Source: Paenibacillus luteus (lineage in GTDB: Bacteria; Bacillota; Bacilli; Paenibacillales; Paenibacillaceae). From it: DNA of 64,000 nucleotides. Location: the NCBI RefSeq assembly GCF_006542765.1, contig NZ_SKCD01000019.1:1-64000 (forward strand). The letters run 5' to 3'. The translations under genes and the position numbers were made by a program. The notes under the pieces are model-generated. The model had not been told where the DNA came from and made no database searches. It saw nothing but the letters and a program-made list of their open reading frames with translations. Below, in pieces: positions 1 through 8,910 of this stretch; position 1 is the first letter of the stretch; every line of letters starts with the position of its first letter.

Positions 1-74
1 CCATCCACTATTTTCTGCACGACGCGGATCTTCTTCAGTTCTTCTCTGGTCAATGTAATTGTCTCCTGTCCCAT
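1..74 (-). CDS. Transposase N-terminus (partial, runs off window start)
   Basis: The minus strand starts with ATG at 74-72 and reads MGQETITLTREELKKIRVVQ and onwards for 24 codons until the window edge. This opening resembles the start of ISNCY/IS1202-type transposases, which begin with a short polar stretch ending in L(T)xxE(L/V)K(R/K). Only the N-terminus is present, so neither a catalytic domain nor the intactness of the gene can be judged. The gene is preceded by two short direct repeats typical of an element end. The family assignment is from memory of the motif and is moderate. Confidence 0.55.
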   Translation of the reverse strand, partial: MGQETITLTREELKKIRVVQKIVD

Positions 75-119
75 AGTGACATTATCTCAGAACAGTTATG
101 GGATGACATTATCACAGAA
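1..119. mobile_element. End of an insertion sequence (ISNCY-like) with duplicated terminal motif
   Basis: A 16-base motif TGACATTATCWCAGAA occurs at 77-92 and again at 104-119, 27 bases apart, with a single A/T difference. It lies immediately upstream of the partial transposase gene. Paired terminal motifs ahead of the transposase are usual at the ends of this group of elements. The other end is outside the window, so the target duplication cannot be checked. Confidence 0.5.
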
Positions 120-327
120 GAACAACATGTAAGCTCGTTGCTTCCTTCTATATTCAAAACTGTAAGTATTAGAGTGAGACGGCGTGCTTTTTAAAGAAGA
201 AATAGCACATCAGCTCCTTACTATATTGGAATTCTTTCCAGTCATACGGAGCATAAAAACCGTTCATAAGAGCACCATAATGGTTGGTCAATAACGATCT
301 ACAATCATAATGATGGAGGCTCACGAG
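75..327. other. Non-coding stretch after the IS end
   Basis: Beyond the duplicated IS terminal motif (to 119) I see no gene with a ribosome site before 328. No clear promoter hexamers could be supported. Confidence 0.4.
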
Positions 328-603
328 ATGGTTAATCGAAACCTGCAGCAAATCGCTGCCGATCTTCAAGAAAATCAACAGCTGCAGCTTGCCCAGCATG
401 AAGTGCAAGAAGCACATTTTCACCTGCAAGAAGAAAATCAAGAGCTGCTAGAAGCGGAGCAATTGCTGCAATTGGAGATACATCATGTATTGCAGGCGCA
501 AGAGCAAGTAAAGAAAGAGCATCAAGATATTCAGCAGGCACAACAAAAGCTTCAAGAGGCCAAAACGGCTGCAAATGCTTTGCAAAATAAGCCTCTTCAA
601 TAA
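328..603 (+). CDS. Small Gln/Glu-rich coiled-coil protein
   Basis: About 91 residues, almost entirely charged and polar (Gln, Glu, Leu, His, Ala) with leucines in heptad-like spacing, so a continuous alpha-helical coiled coil is expected. There is no signal peptide or membrane segment. I chose the ATG at 328 because GGAGG at 315-319 sits 8 bases upstream; an in-frame ATG at 310 has no ribosome site. I do not recognise a family. The gene stands alone and is closed by a strong terminator. Low-complexity proteins of this kind in spore formers are sometimes sporulation proteins, but nothing here proves that. Confidence 0.7.
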   Translation: MVNRNLQQIAADLQENQQLQLAQHEVQEAHFHLQEENQELLEAEQLLQLEIHHVLQAQEQVKKEHQDIQQAQQKLQEAKTAANALQNKPLQ

Positions 604-607
604 TTTA

Positions 608-656
608 AGAAAAACGGCGCTGCTGTCATGAAAATGACAGCAGCGCCGTTTTTCTT
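608..656. terminator. Strong bidirectional Rho-independent terminator
   Basis: A near-perfect inverted repeat of about 22 bases (left arm 608-629, right arm 634-656) has a four-base loop, with A-rich and T-rich flanks on the two sides. It closes the coiled-coil gene. The remaining bases up to 835 hold no other gene I can support. Confidence 0.9.
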
Positions 657-835
657 ATGCACACAGATGTTATGCTTTATGTAGGGCAGCCTTAAACCGG
701 TTTCAATAACATTGAAAATATTGACATTACATCCTATATGAATACTTCGGTAAATTTTATAATTAAGCCACACAAATGGAAGCGCATACAAAATAACGTT
801 TATGATGGACAAAACTAGTCTAAGGAGGCAAAACA

Positions 836-1879
836 ATGTGGAAAAGAATTTGTTGTGTCGTACTCGCACTATTGCTGGTAATGAGTGTTTTTGGCGTGAA
901 TCAGGGTATTCCGTCAAAGGTAAGCGCAGCGCCGACATTCGCCAAAGGAGCGGATATCAGCTGGGTTCCTGGGATGGAGGCGCAGGGCTATAGCTCGAAA
1001 GACAAAAATGGCGTAACGAGAGACATTATTCAAATTTTAAAGCAGGATTATCAGATCAATTCTGTGCGCATTCGCGTTTTCGTTAATCCATCTTCGAGCT
1101 ATGGCAATGGGTATATGAACAAGGAGCGGGCGGCGACACTGGCGAAGCGGGCGAAGGATGCAGGCATGAGCGTTATGCTTACGCTTCATTACAGCGACTC
1201 TTGGGCTGATCCCGGCCAGCAGACGAAGCCGGCTGCGTGGGCTAGCTACACATTTCAGCAGTTGATGGATGCTGTCTGGAATCACACCCGAGACGTTATG
1301 ACTGCCATGCAAACCAAAGGCGTTACGCCGGATTGGGTACAAATCGGCAACGAAACGAATGACGGCATGCTCTGGAATGATGGCAGGGCCTCGCTAAACA
1401 TGCAAAACTACGCCTGGCTGATTAATACGGGCAACAACGCCGTGAAGTCGATCAGCACGGCTACCAAGACGATTGTCCATTTGGCGAACGGCTATGACAA
1501 CGGCTTATTTGTCTGGAATATCGGCGGTCTAATCGCTAACGGGGCAACCTTCGATATTATCGGCATGTCCTTATATCCTGCTGCAACCGATTGGTCCAGC
1601 AAGGTTACGCAAACGATCAGCAACTCAAACAATATGATCACACGTTACGGAAAGCCAGTTATGATTACAGAAATCGGAATGGATTACAACCAGCCGGCTG
1701 CTGCCAAAAATTTTGTGACTGACATCAAAACGAAAGTGCGCAATATTTCTGGAGGAAAAGGGCTCGGTGTGTTTTATTGGGAGCCGCAAGCGACGCCTGG
1801 ATATAACGGAGGCTATAACAAAGGAGCTTGGCAAGCGGATGGCAAGCCAACGATTGCACTGGAAGGATTTTTGAATTAA
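836..1879 (+). CDS. Secreted arabinogalactan endo-beta-1,4-galactanase (GH53)
   Basis: 347 residues. An N-terminal signal peptide (basic MWKR, hydrophobic core, AxA-type cleavage near residue 31) predicts secretion. The rest is one GH53 (clan GH-A) barrel starting at FAKGADISWVPGMEAQG. Acid/base Glu173 lies in QIGNETN and nucleophile Glu279 in ITEIGM; both are intact. The family hydrolyses beta-1,4-galactan side chains of pectin to galacto-oligosaccharides outside the cell. AAGGAGG precedes the ATG by a good distance. The gene stands alone, flanked by terminators. The GH36 alpha-galactosidase at 58.5 kb is the only other galactoside enzyme in the window; no galactan transporter is adjacent. 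It corresponds to GanB of Bacillus subtilis. Confidence 0.95.
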   Translation: MWKRICCVVLALLLVMSVFGVNQGIPSKVSAAPTFAKGADISWVPGMEAQGYSSKDKNGVTRDIIQILKQDYQINSVRIRVFVNPSSSYGNGYMNKERAATLAKRAKDAGMSVMLTLHYSDSWADPGQQTKPAAWASYTFQQLMDAVWNHTRDVMTAMQTKGVTPDWVQIGNETNDGMLWNDGRASLNMQNYAWLINTGNNAVKSISTATKTIVHLANGYDNGLFVWNIGGLIANGATFDIIGMSLYPAATDWSSKVTQTISNSNNMITRYGKPVMITEIGMDYNQPAAAKNFVTDIKTKVRNISGGKGLGVFYWEPQATPGYNGGYNKGAWQADGKPTIALEGFLN

Positions 1880-1884
1880 TAAAT

Positions 1885-1926
1885 AACGACTTGCGGCAGT
1901 CTCTAATGAGATTGTCGCAGGTCGTT
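1885..1926. terminator. Terminator between convergent genes
   Basis: Inverted repeat AACGACTTGCGGCAGTCTC / GAGATTGTCGCAGGTCGTT, directly after the galactanase stop and facing the minus-strand gene that ends at 1948. The T-run is short, so strength is uncertain. Confidence 0.6.
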
Positions 1927-1947
1927 TGACGTAGAGAAGCTTACGCT

Positions 1948-2250
1948 TTACCCCTTCGGCTGCTCCTTAGCTTGCTGCTGCCTAAGCTCAGCGTTTTTGG
2001 CTGTGAGTTGCTTGGCGAAAGCAACCTGAGCAGCATCCAGTCGGGCTACTTCTTCATTCAGCTTTGTTATTTGCGTCATTTTGCTGCTTAGATCTGTGGG
2101 TGAGGAGCTTAGCTTCACACTCTTTTGCAGCTGTTTTATTTTGGCGAGCGCCTTATCCTTCTTGCTCTTGTCGGCGGCGCCTTGCTTTTGTAGGTCGGAG
2201 ATTTCTCTCTTTAACCGGCTTATAATGGACGTTGTAAAGCTTATGGACAT
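1948..2250 (-). CDS. Small coiled-coil protein, possibly YwqH/DUF5082-like
   Basis: 100 residues, basic and acidic throughout, with helix-forming LKREISDLQKQ and a second helical segment LNEEVARLDAAQVAFAKQL, so two long helices are expected. No membrane segment. GAGGTG lies about 6 bases before the ATG. The layout recalls the small helical DUF5082/YwqH proteins found with type VII secretion toxins, but no WXG motif or toxin gene is next to it, so this is only a suggestion. It is alone on the minus strand. Confidence 0.6.
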   Translation of the reverse strand: MSISFTTSIISRLKREISDLQKQGAADKSKKDKALAKIKQLQKSVKLSSSPTDLSSKMTQITKLNEEVARLDAAQVAFAKQLTAKNAELRQQQAKEQPKG

Positions 2251-2323
2251 TCCAGCACCTCATAATCGTATAGTGTTGCTTTGCCCTATTTTACTATAGA
2301 ATGGCGCTTTAAGCGAGAAAGAA

Positions 2324-2369
2324 AGGCCCGAAGGGCTGCACCTTTACCAAGGTATAGCCTTTCGGGCCT
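2324..2369 (-). terminator. Terminator for the minus-strand gene at 2407-2628
   Basis: Arms AGGCCCGAAGGGCT (2324-2337) and AGCCTTTCGGGCCT (2355-2369). Read on the minus strand the stem is followed by a CCTTTCTTTCT run, which fits termination of the gene ending at 2407. Confidence 0.75.
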
Positions 2370-2406
2370 AGCGTTCATTGAGAACGATAAGTCGGCATAA
2401 GTTCGG

Positions 2407-2628
2407 TTACTGATCAAAATTTTGCTGCTTCGGTTTGTTTGCTTTATCCCTTTGTGGGGTTCGGCCGATCATGCGGCCAAAAATTAAAAATAACGGCGAG
2501 GCTTCCAGCTCAACGAGATTGAGCATCTCCGCCCAGTTGAAAATAACGAGAAACGGCAGCAAACCAATTGCGAGTATTCCGAATATAAGTCCTACTGAAA
2601 TATTGCGTACCATTTTACCAAGTGTCAT
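2407..2628 (-). CDS. Small membrane protein of unknown function
   Basis: 73 residues from the ATG at 2628-2626, which has GGGAG about 9 bases upstream; a longer version from 2661 lacks a ribosome site. Two hydrophobic stretches (ISVGLIFGILAIGLLPFLVIF and a weaker one around LVELEASPLFLIFGRM) suggest one or two membrane passes with a basic, Gln/Asn-rich cytoplasmic tail. I do not recognise the family. Confidence 0.6.
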   Translation of the reverse strand: MTLGKMVRNISVGLIFGILAIGLLPFLVIFNWAEMLNLVELEASPLFLIFGRMIGRTPQRDKANKPKQQNFDQ

Positions 2629-2845
2629 GCTCTCATCTCCCTTCCTTGCTGATTTCCTCACTTCTTCATTATATGCCTTGCTGGCTTAGTCATTCAACCA
2701 CACCTCATTTCCGATAATGTATATAGAAACCAACTCGGCAATGCGCTGCCTACTTGTGTCCGCAAATCATCGTGGAGTATGATTAAACGTTGTAACGCAA
2801 ATCATGTGTAGGGAAGTATCGATGCTTCACGGGAAGGAGTTTATT

Positions 2846-4663
2846 TTGAAGGGAAAAAGCTTGTACGACAACTATGTGAAAAATAATCTTTTCATGAAAA
2901 TGATCCTGCTGTTCGCGTTGATTACAACGGTTACGATCGTTACGTTCTCCTATTTTATGTTTAATGTGATGTCGCAATCTATCGTGCGCAATGAGCTTGA
3001 AAATCAGAAAAAAGCGATGGAAAGCGTTAATAGCTATATGACACGCAAATACGAATCCGTGCAATCGATTATGCTCGATGTGTACCGGAATGAATCACTG
3101 TCATTGCATCTCGCTTATTTCTTGCAGCATCCCTTTGAGGATTATATGAATTACCAGCTCGATCAATATGCTGACGAGTCGAATACGGATGTGCCGAAAG
3201 GGCTGGATTTTTTCGAAAATAAGCTCGACAGTGATACCGATATCGCAAATTTAATGCTGTACAGCTCGGAAAAACAGTTTTTGTTTGCCTATAAGCAGGG
3301 GCATGTGACCCGTTTATTATCAACCAATGCCTCGCGCTCTTATATCCCGGATGCCATGGCGCTGGAGAATACGATGGTTTCGGTACCGAATGCATGGGTA
3401 CGCAGTGCGATAAATCAGTATGAGCCGAAGCTGTTTTCCATGCGCGTGCCCATTAATGATAAAAATACGCTCAAAAATTTAGGGCAGCTGCTCGTTTATT
3501 TTAATTCAGACCGGATTAGCAACGCGCTGGATAGCTACCATGAGCAATTAAAAGGCTACATTGTGGTGCTGGGCCCTTCGGGCGAAGTGCTGTTCGACTC
3601 CTCTGATCGTTATTATGGCGTACGTTATCCCTATGCCGATAAAATCGACTCTCTATATGATACCGCAATGATGGAGGAAGAGTCCTATGTCACGACGCTC
3701 ACTCAAAATCAGGCGGGGTATTTGGTCGTTGGCGTAGCGCCTAAATCGGAGGTTGCAGCTGCGTATAAAGGGCTAAAGCGTACGATTATGATTATTAGCG
3801 CAGTATGCATCGTCATGGTGCTGCTCGTCCCGATTTTGGTCGTTAGCAACTTCGCGAAGCGAACCAATAAAATTATTCGCTTTATGCGCAAGGTCGAGAG
3901 TGGTGATTTGTCGGCGAGAATTCAAGATGACAAAGAGGACGAGCTCGGGCAAATATCGAGAAGCTTTAACGATATGCTGGACGAGCTGACTCGTCATATT
4001 GATCGTGTATACAAAGCAGAAATCAAGCAAAAGCATACGGAGCTGGCTGCTCTGCAAGCTAGGGTGAATCCGCATTTCCTTTACAATACGCTTGAGGTTA
4101 TTCGAATGCGGGCGGTCTCCCAAGGAGCACGGGATGTTGGCGAAATGATTTACAGCCTATCCGTCCTGTTCAAAAGCTTCGTGCAGCCGAAGGGGGAGAA
4201 TACGCTTAAGGATGAGCTCGAGACGTCACGACTTTATTTGGAGTTATTCCGCATTCGTTACAAGGACAAGCTGTCTTATGAAATCACTTGTGATGAAAGC
4301 CTGGCGGGCCGCAAAATTATGCGGATGGCGCTTCAGCCCATTATCGAAAATTATGTCGTTCATGGATTGCAGCCAAAAAGAGAAGATAACCGGATTACGA
4401 TCACCACTCTGCAGCTCGATGGCAGAGTTCGCATTCAGGCTGAGGATAACGGCATTGGCATTGAGCCGGAGCGGCTGGAATCGATTCGCGAAGCGATGGA
4501 TTCATTGGAGGAGACTGGTGAGTCCTTCGGGCTGCGAAGCGTTCATGAACGGTTGAAGCTGCTTTACGGGACGGATTACGGACTCGTCATCGAGAGTACG
4601 CCAGGCGTGGGAACGATGGTCACGCTTGAGTTTCCGGACATCGAGGAGGCACCGCATGTATAG
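2846..4663 (+). CDS. Sensor histidine kinase, YesM-like (two-component system)
   Basis: 605 residues from a TTG start at 2846 with AAGGAG six bases upstream; in-frame ATGs at 2804 and 2822 have poorer sites. Order: TM1 (about 18-40), a large extracytoplasmic sensing region, TM2 (about 310-335), HAMP (about 336-388), His-kinase box ARVNPHFLYNTLE with phospho-acceptor His410, and an HATPase domain with DNGIGIEPERL and GESFGLRSVHERL. This is the Lyt/YesM-type kinase class that partners AraC-type response regulators to control sugar importers. The stop overlaps the start of the regulator gene by eight bases, so the two are translationally coupled. The likely signal is an extracellular mannoside or the binding protein encoded downstream; that is inference. 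Confidence 0.93.
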   Translation: MKGKSLYDNYVKNNLFMKMILLFALITTVTIVTFSYFMFNVMSQSIVRNELENQKKAMESVNSYMTRKYESVQSIMLDVYRNESLSLHLAYFLQHPFEDYMNYQLDQYADESNTDVPKGLDFFENKLDSDTDIANLMLYSSEKQFLFAYKQGHVTRLLSTNASRSYIPDAMALENTMVSVPNAWVRSAINQYEPKLFSMRVPINDKNTLKNLGQLLVYFNSDRISNALDSYHEQLKGYIVVLGPSGEVLFDSSDRYYGVRYPYADKIDSLYDTAMMEEESYVTTLTQNQAGYLVVGVAPKSEVAAAYKGLKRTIMIISAVCIVMVLLVPILVVSNFAKRTNKIIRFMRKVESGDLSARIQDDKEDELGQISRSFNDMLDELTRHIDRVYKAEIKQKHTELAALQARVNPHFLYNTLEVIRMRAVSQGARDVGEMIYSLSVLFKSFVQPKGENTLKDELETSRLYLELFRIRYKDKLSYEITCDESLAGRKIMRMALQPIIENYVVHGLQPKREDNRITITTLQLDGRVRIQAEDNGIGIEPERLESIREAMDSLEETGESFGLRSVHERLKLLYGTDYGLVIESTPGVGTMVTLEFPDIEEAPHV

Positions 4664-6176
4664 AGTTTTTGTAGTTGATGACGAGCCCTTCATCATTGAG
4701 GGGTTATACGATATTATCGATTGGTCGGCGTTTGGCCTTGAGATCGTGGGTTCAGCGGAGAATGGACAGGACGCGCTGGAAGCGCTCAGGGATTCGGCGG
4801 CTGATATTTTGCTGACGGATATTTCGATGCCGATCATGAACGGCCTGACCTTGATCGGCGAAGCCCGAAAATTCCGGCCGGACTTAAAGGTCATTATTTT
4901 GAGCGGCTATAATGATTTTGAATATATTAAGTCAGGCCTCAAGCTTGGTGTGGAAAATTATTTGCTCAAGCCCATTAACATTGACGAGCTGCAGGAGACG
5001 TTGGCTAATACAATCGACAAGTTGAACACAACGAGGCCTGACCGTTTATTTAGCGATTATGATATTCGTATTCTTAGGGATAATATATTGTATCGCTGGC
5101 TGACCGGCAGAATTGCGCCAAATGAGCTGCTCGAGCGAACGGATATGCTGGACATCCAGCTCGATGCGCCCTATTTGGTGACGGCCGTGCTGCGGACGGA
5201 AAGTCAGTTCGAGCCGTCTTACGAAGCGGCGCAGCGGCTTGCAATGCAAGATTCATCGATGCTCCCGTTTGTTGATATTGACGGCGATCTCGTCATCGTC
5301 TTTCTGCTTGAAGATCAAGTTGAAGGTAAAATAAAAGCGATGAGCCAGCTAGATAATATGCAGAAACGGTTGGCTCCAAGCCCGATGCGAATATCACTAG
5401 GTAGTGTGCAGGAAATGGGCGAGGGGGCACCGCGCAGCTATGCCCATGCGAAGAAGGCCCAGGAATATTTTCTGCTGCTGGATGAACCGGCCATATTGGA
5501 TTATGACCTGCTCTCCGAGAAGAACAGCATTGAGAATACGGCTGCCGAGCCGCTAGACTGGCCCCCGTATTCCAAGCTAATCAAGGCGAAGGAGCTGGGT
5601 CAGCTGCATGAGATGATTGATGCAGAGTTCGAGCGCTACCAATCGCTTGAAGGCGTTACCCCCGCGTATATCCAAAGCATGGCGATCGAGCTGATGATTC
5701 GCTTTAAGATGGAGCTGAAGGAGATTAAACAGGCGGATCAGCCCGAACTATACAAAGCTGGCTTCGTGCAAATTATGCAGGCCGAAACGATTGAGGGGCT
5801 CGCGGCAGTCGTGAAGGAAGCGGCAACTTTAACCGTGGACTCACTCATGCGCGATGTGAAGAGTCCGATTATTCAGCTGCTGCTTAATTATGTCCATGAA
5901 AACTATGCCGAGGCGCTCTCTTTGAAATCGCTCAGTCAGCAATATAATATTCATCCGGTCTATCTCGGCCATCTGTTCCAGAAGGAGACGGGCGAGACCT
6001 TTACTGAGTATATCAACAAATACCGAATCGGCAAAGCGAAGGAAATGCTGAAGGAAACGCAGCTGAAGGTACAGGAGATCGCATTAAAGGTGGGATACTG
6101 GGAGACCGGTTATTTCTATAAACAATTCAAGAAATACGTTGGCATTTCGCCCACGGATTACAAAGGACTGCTCTAA
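4656..6176 (+). CDS. Response regulator with REC and AraC DNA-binding domains, YesN-like
   Basis: 506 residues starting at the ATG at 4656, preceded by GAGGAGG and overlapping the kinase stop. The receiver domain (1-120) has the acidic pair Asp8/Asp9, phospho-acceptor Asp55 in LLTDISMP and the conserved Lys of YLLKPIN. A long middle region of the YesN type follows. The C-terminal 100 residues form two AraC-family helix-turn-helix motifs (SLKSLSQQYNIHPVYLGHLF and the GYFYKQFKKYVGISPTDYK signature). It should activate the importer/mannosidase operon that follows; a 20-base-period direct repeat at 6201-6231 is a candidate binding site. Confidence 0.94.
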   Translation: MYRVFVVDDEPFIIEGLYDIIDWSAFGLEIVGSAENGQDALEALRDSAADILLTDISMPIMNGLTLIGEARKFRPDLKVIILSGYNDFEYIKSGLKLGVENYLLKPINIDELQETLANTIDKLNTTRPDRLFSDYDIRILRDNILYRWLTGRIAPNELLERTDMLDIQLDAPYLVTAVLRTESQFEPSYEAAQRLAMQDSSMLPFVDIDGDLVIVFLLEDQVEGKIKAMSQLDNMQKRLAPSPMRISLGSVQEMGEGAPRSYAHAKKAQEYFLLLDEPAILDYDLLSEKNSIENTAAEPLDWPPYSKLIKAKELGQLHEMIDAEFERYQSLEGVTPAYIQSMAIELMIRFKMELKEIKQADQPELYKAGFVQIMQAETIEGLAAVVKEAATLTVDSLMRDVKSPIIQLLLNYVHENYAEALSLKSLSQQYNIHPVYLGHLFQKETGETFTEYINKYRIGKAKEMLKETQLKVQEIALKVGYWETGYFYKQFKKYVGISPTDYKGLL

Positions 6177-6200
6177 TGCAAGCTAGGGTAGTCTTTTTTT
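6166..6200 (+). terminator. Terminator overlapping the response-regulator stop codon
   Basis: Arms GACTGCTCTA (6166-6175) and TAGGGTAGTC (6184-6193), ten pairs including two G-T wobbles, followed by seven Ts. It separates the regulatory genes from the importer operon. Confidence 0.8.
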
Positions 6201-6231
6201 CTTTAATTTGTACACCATACCTTTAATTTGT
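6201..6231 (+). promoter_or_regulatory. Direct repeat upstream of the importer operon, candidate AraC-regulator site
   Basis: CTTTAATTTGT occurs exactly at 6201-6211 and 6221-6231, a 20-base period (two helical turns). AraC-type regulators bind tandem direct repeats with this spacing just upstream of the -35 region. It lies between the regulator terminator and the solute-binding protein gene. The promoter hexamers themselves are not clear. Confidence 0.5.
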
Positions 6232-6370
6232 TGCCTATTTGAAAATCGTTACATCCGGTATTTTTAAGTTAGCCCTAAAACGCTTCGCGCGAAGGGCACG
6301 GAAATAAAGTAAGCGTATGCTTACGCATTTGGATTCTGCTTCGAAACACAACACGGGGAGGATTTACTTA

Positions 6371-7837
6371 ATGATTAGAAAGAAACGCAGCTTTACAGTA
6401 GCCCTTTCGCTGCTGCTTGCCATGTCCATTGTGCTAAGCGCTTGCGGAGGCGGCAAAAACAACTCTGAAGGTACAGCTGAGAAACCGGTTGAACTGATCT
6501 GGTACACCATTGGTACACCGCAAAAAGATGTAGACAAGGTCATGGCGGAAGTGAGCAAATATACAGCTGAGAAAATCGGCGTAACAGTCAAAATGAGCAT
6601 GATCGACTGGGGTGACTATTCCCAGAAGCTTCAAGTGATGACGGCTTCAGGCGAAGCGGTTGACATGATGTTCACTTCATCATGGGCATTCGATTATGTT
6701 CAAAATGCTAGAAAAGGCGCATTCATGCAAATCGATGATTTGCTGAAAGAGCAAGGAAAAGGCATTGTTGATACACTTGATCCTGCATTTTTGGAAGGCT
6801 CGAAGGTCGATGGCCACAACTACGGCGTTCCAGCTAATAAGGAGCTTCCTGCTCAAGAGGTATGGCGTTTCAATAAGCAGTTTGTAGACAAATATAAACT
6901 GGATATTTCTAACGTTTACAGCTTGGAGAGCTTGGAGCCTTTGCTCAAAACGATCAAAGAAAACGAGCCGGATGTTTATCCGTTTGCTGTAGACAAAAAC
7001 CAAATGCCTTACGTTCCTTACGATTACGTAATTGAGAAGCTGCCAATGGCGGTATCGCTTGATACAACGGATTACAAGATCGTTAATGTACTAGATACAC
7101 CAGAAATGAAACAAATTTTGAATACGATGCACAAATACTACAAAGCAGGCTACATTCCAACAGAAGCCGCTACGATGGATTCGATGACAGATGTGCAAAC
7201 GACTGGCAAATGGTTCGCGGACCGCGCAACTTCACAGCCTTTCGCAGATAACCTATGGTCGGCAAGCTACGGCTACCCGGTTGTATCCACACCTGCAAGC
7301 GATGCAATGATTTACAACTGGTCGGTAATGGGCTCGATGCAATCCATTTCGGCGAACTCGAAATACCCTGAGAAAGCCATGGAGTTCTTGAACCTGCTTA
7401 ACACAGATCCTGTGCTTCGCAACATGGTTGACTCTGGAATTGAAGGCGTTCATTACAAGAAAGCTAGCGACAATGTGATGGAAAACCTAGACGAGTCGAA
7501 AAACTACGATATGCCAACGTTCTCACTAGGCAATGTTATGCTTACGTACCTCAACACGACTGACCCAACGAACAAATGGGAAGAGTTCAAGAAATTCAAT
7601 GATGCTGGTACATCAGCTCCGCTTCTTGGCTTCAACTTCGATACTTCGAAGGTAACGACAGAAATCGCTTCCGTTCAAAACGTGAAGGAAGAATACTGGG
7701 CAGCACTCATGACAGGTACAGTAGATCCTGAGACATACCTTGCCCGTGCTAACGACAAATTCAAGGCAGCCGGTTTGGATAAAATTATGGCTGAAGCGCA
7801 GCGCCAACTAGACGAGTGGAGAGCCGCGAACAAGTAA
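6371..7837 (+). CDS. ABC importer solute-binding lipoprotein (DUF3502-type, oligosaccharide)
   Basis: 488 residues from the ATG at 6371, with GGGAGG upstream; the longer reading frame from 6317 lacks a signal start. Type II signal peptide with lipobox LSAC, lipidated Cys25, then a Gly/Ser/Asn linker. The body is a family 1 extracellular solute-binding protein and the C-terminus (from about GFNFDTSKVTTEIASVQNV) matches the DUF3502 tail seen in complex-glycan importers of Paenibacillus. It should deliver a mannose-containing oligosaccharide to the two permeases downstream. No ATPase gene is in the operon, so a shared MsmX-type ATPase is likely. Confidence 0.92.
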   Translation: MIRKKRSFTVALSLLLAMSIVLSACGGGKNNSEGTAEKPVELIWYTIGTPQKDVDKVMAEVSKYTAEKIGVTVKMSMIDWGDYSQKLQVMTASGEAVDMMFTSSWAFDYVQNARKGAFMQIDDLLKEQGKGIVDTLDPAFLEGSKVDGHNYGVPANKELPAQEVWRFNKQFVDKYKLDISNVYSLESLEPLLKTIKENEPDVYPFAVDKNQMPYVPYDYVIEKLPMAVSLDTTDYKIVNVLDTPEMKQILNTMHKYYKAGYIPTEAATMDSMTDVQTTGKWFADRATSQPFADNLWSASYGYPVVSTPASDAMIYNWSVMGSMQSISANSKYPEKAMEFLNLLNTDPVLRNMVDSGIEGVHYKKASDNVMENLDESKNYDMPTFSLGNVMLTYLNTTDPTNKWEEFKKFNDAGTSAPLLGFNFDTSKVTTEIASVQNVKEEYWAALMTGTVDPETYLARANDKFKAAGLDKIMAEAQRQLDEWRAANK

Positions 7838-7846
7838 GAAAGCGGG

Positions 7847-7884
7847 AGGTATGAGGCGAATGCTCGGCATTCGATTCATACCTT
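7847..7884 (+). terminator. Intercistronic hairpin between binding protein and permease (attenuator candidate)
   Basis: AGGTATGAGGCGAATGC, a short TCG loop and GCATTCGATTCATACCTT pair over about 15 bases, without a long T-run. Such stems after binding-protein genes usually stabilise the upstream message and reduce read-through, giving more binding protein than permease. Confidence 0.65.
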
Positions 7885-7917
7885 CTCTCATTAAATTGAC
7901 AGCAGAGAGGTGATCAC

Positions 7918-8856
7918 GTGGGAGCCTTTGGGCGATTTTTCAAAAATATTAACAAAAATGCGGCAATGCTGATCATGGTACTGCCAGCGACGTTATGGTT
8001 TATCTTTTTCTCTTACTTGCCAATGGCGGGTATGGTTATCGCGTTTAAGGAATACCGGTACAGCAGGGACGGCTTTCTTGCGAGCATTATTGAAAGCAAG
8101 TGGGTTGGTTTGCAAAACTTCAAGTTTCTGTTCAGCACCAATGATGCTTATATCATTACCCGCAATACCGTAGTCTACAATATCTTCTTTATCGTGCTCG
8201 GCCTTGTCATTGCCGTTGCGATGGCGATCATGCTAGCCGAAATTACGAACAAACGATTGGCGAAGGTGTATCAGACAGGGATGTTCCTGCCTTATTTCCT
8301 ATCTTGGGTAATCGTTGGCTATTTCGTATTCAGCTTCCTAAGCCTTGATCGCGGCGTTGTAAACCAAGTAGCAGGCTGGTTCGGCATCGATCCGGTGAAC
8401 TGGTACTCCGATCCGACTTATTGGCCGATTATTATCGTCGTCGTTTTCCTTTGGAAATCGGTAGGATATAACAGCGTCATCTATTTGGCTGCTATCATGG
8501 GTATCGATAAATCGCTTTACGAAGCAGCGATGATCGATGGCGCCAACAAATGGCAGCAAATCCGCAACATTACGATTCCGATGCTGACGCCGCTCATTAC
8601 CATATTGACGCTGCTTGCGATCGGCAAAATCTTTTACGCGGACTTCGGATTATTTTATCAAGTGCCTCGCGATTCAGGAACGCTCTACAGCGTCACGAAC
8701 GTTATCGACACTTATGTGTACCGGGGACTTAAATCAACCGGCGAGATCGGCATGAGTACAGCTGCAGGCTTGTACCAGTCACTCATTGGTTTTGTATTGG
8801 TTATTACATCGAATGGAATCGTTCGTAAATTCAACAAAGACAATGCATTGTTCTAG
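7918..8856 (+). CDS. ABC sugar importer permease, LplB-like
   Basis: 312 residues with a GTG start at 7918 preceded by AGAGAGGTG. Six hydrophobic segments and the EAA loop (YEAAMIDGANKWQQIRNITIP) of binding-protein-dependent permeases mark it as the LplB/UgpA-type membrane subunit. It sits between the binding protein and the second permease in the same orientation. Substrate is inferred from the mannosidases that follow. Confidence 0.93.
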   Translation: MGAFGRFFKNINKNAAMLIMVLPATLWFIFFSYLPMAGMVIAFKEYRYSRDGFLASIIESKWVGLQNFKFLFSTNDAYIITRNTVVYNIFFIVLGLVIAVAMAIMLAEITNKRLAKVYQTGMFLPYFLSWVIVGYFVFSFLSLDRGVVNQVAGWFGIDPVNWYSDPTYWPIIIVVVFLWKSVGYNSVIYLAAIMGIDKSLYEAAMIDGANKWQQIRNITIPMLTPLITILTLLAIGKIFYADFGLFYQVPRDSGTLYSVTNVIDTYVYRGLKSTGEIGMSTAAGLYQSLIGFVLVITSNGIVRKFNKDNALF

Positions 8857-8910
8857 TCATCACGATCAGACAGCCAGACAAGCTAGCATTGCGAAGGGAG
8901 GAAAATCGTT

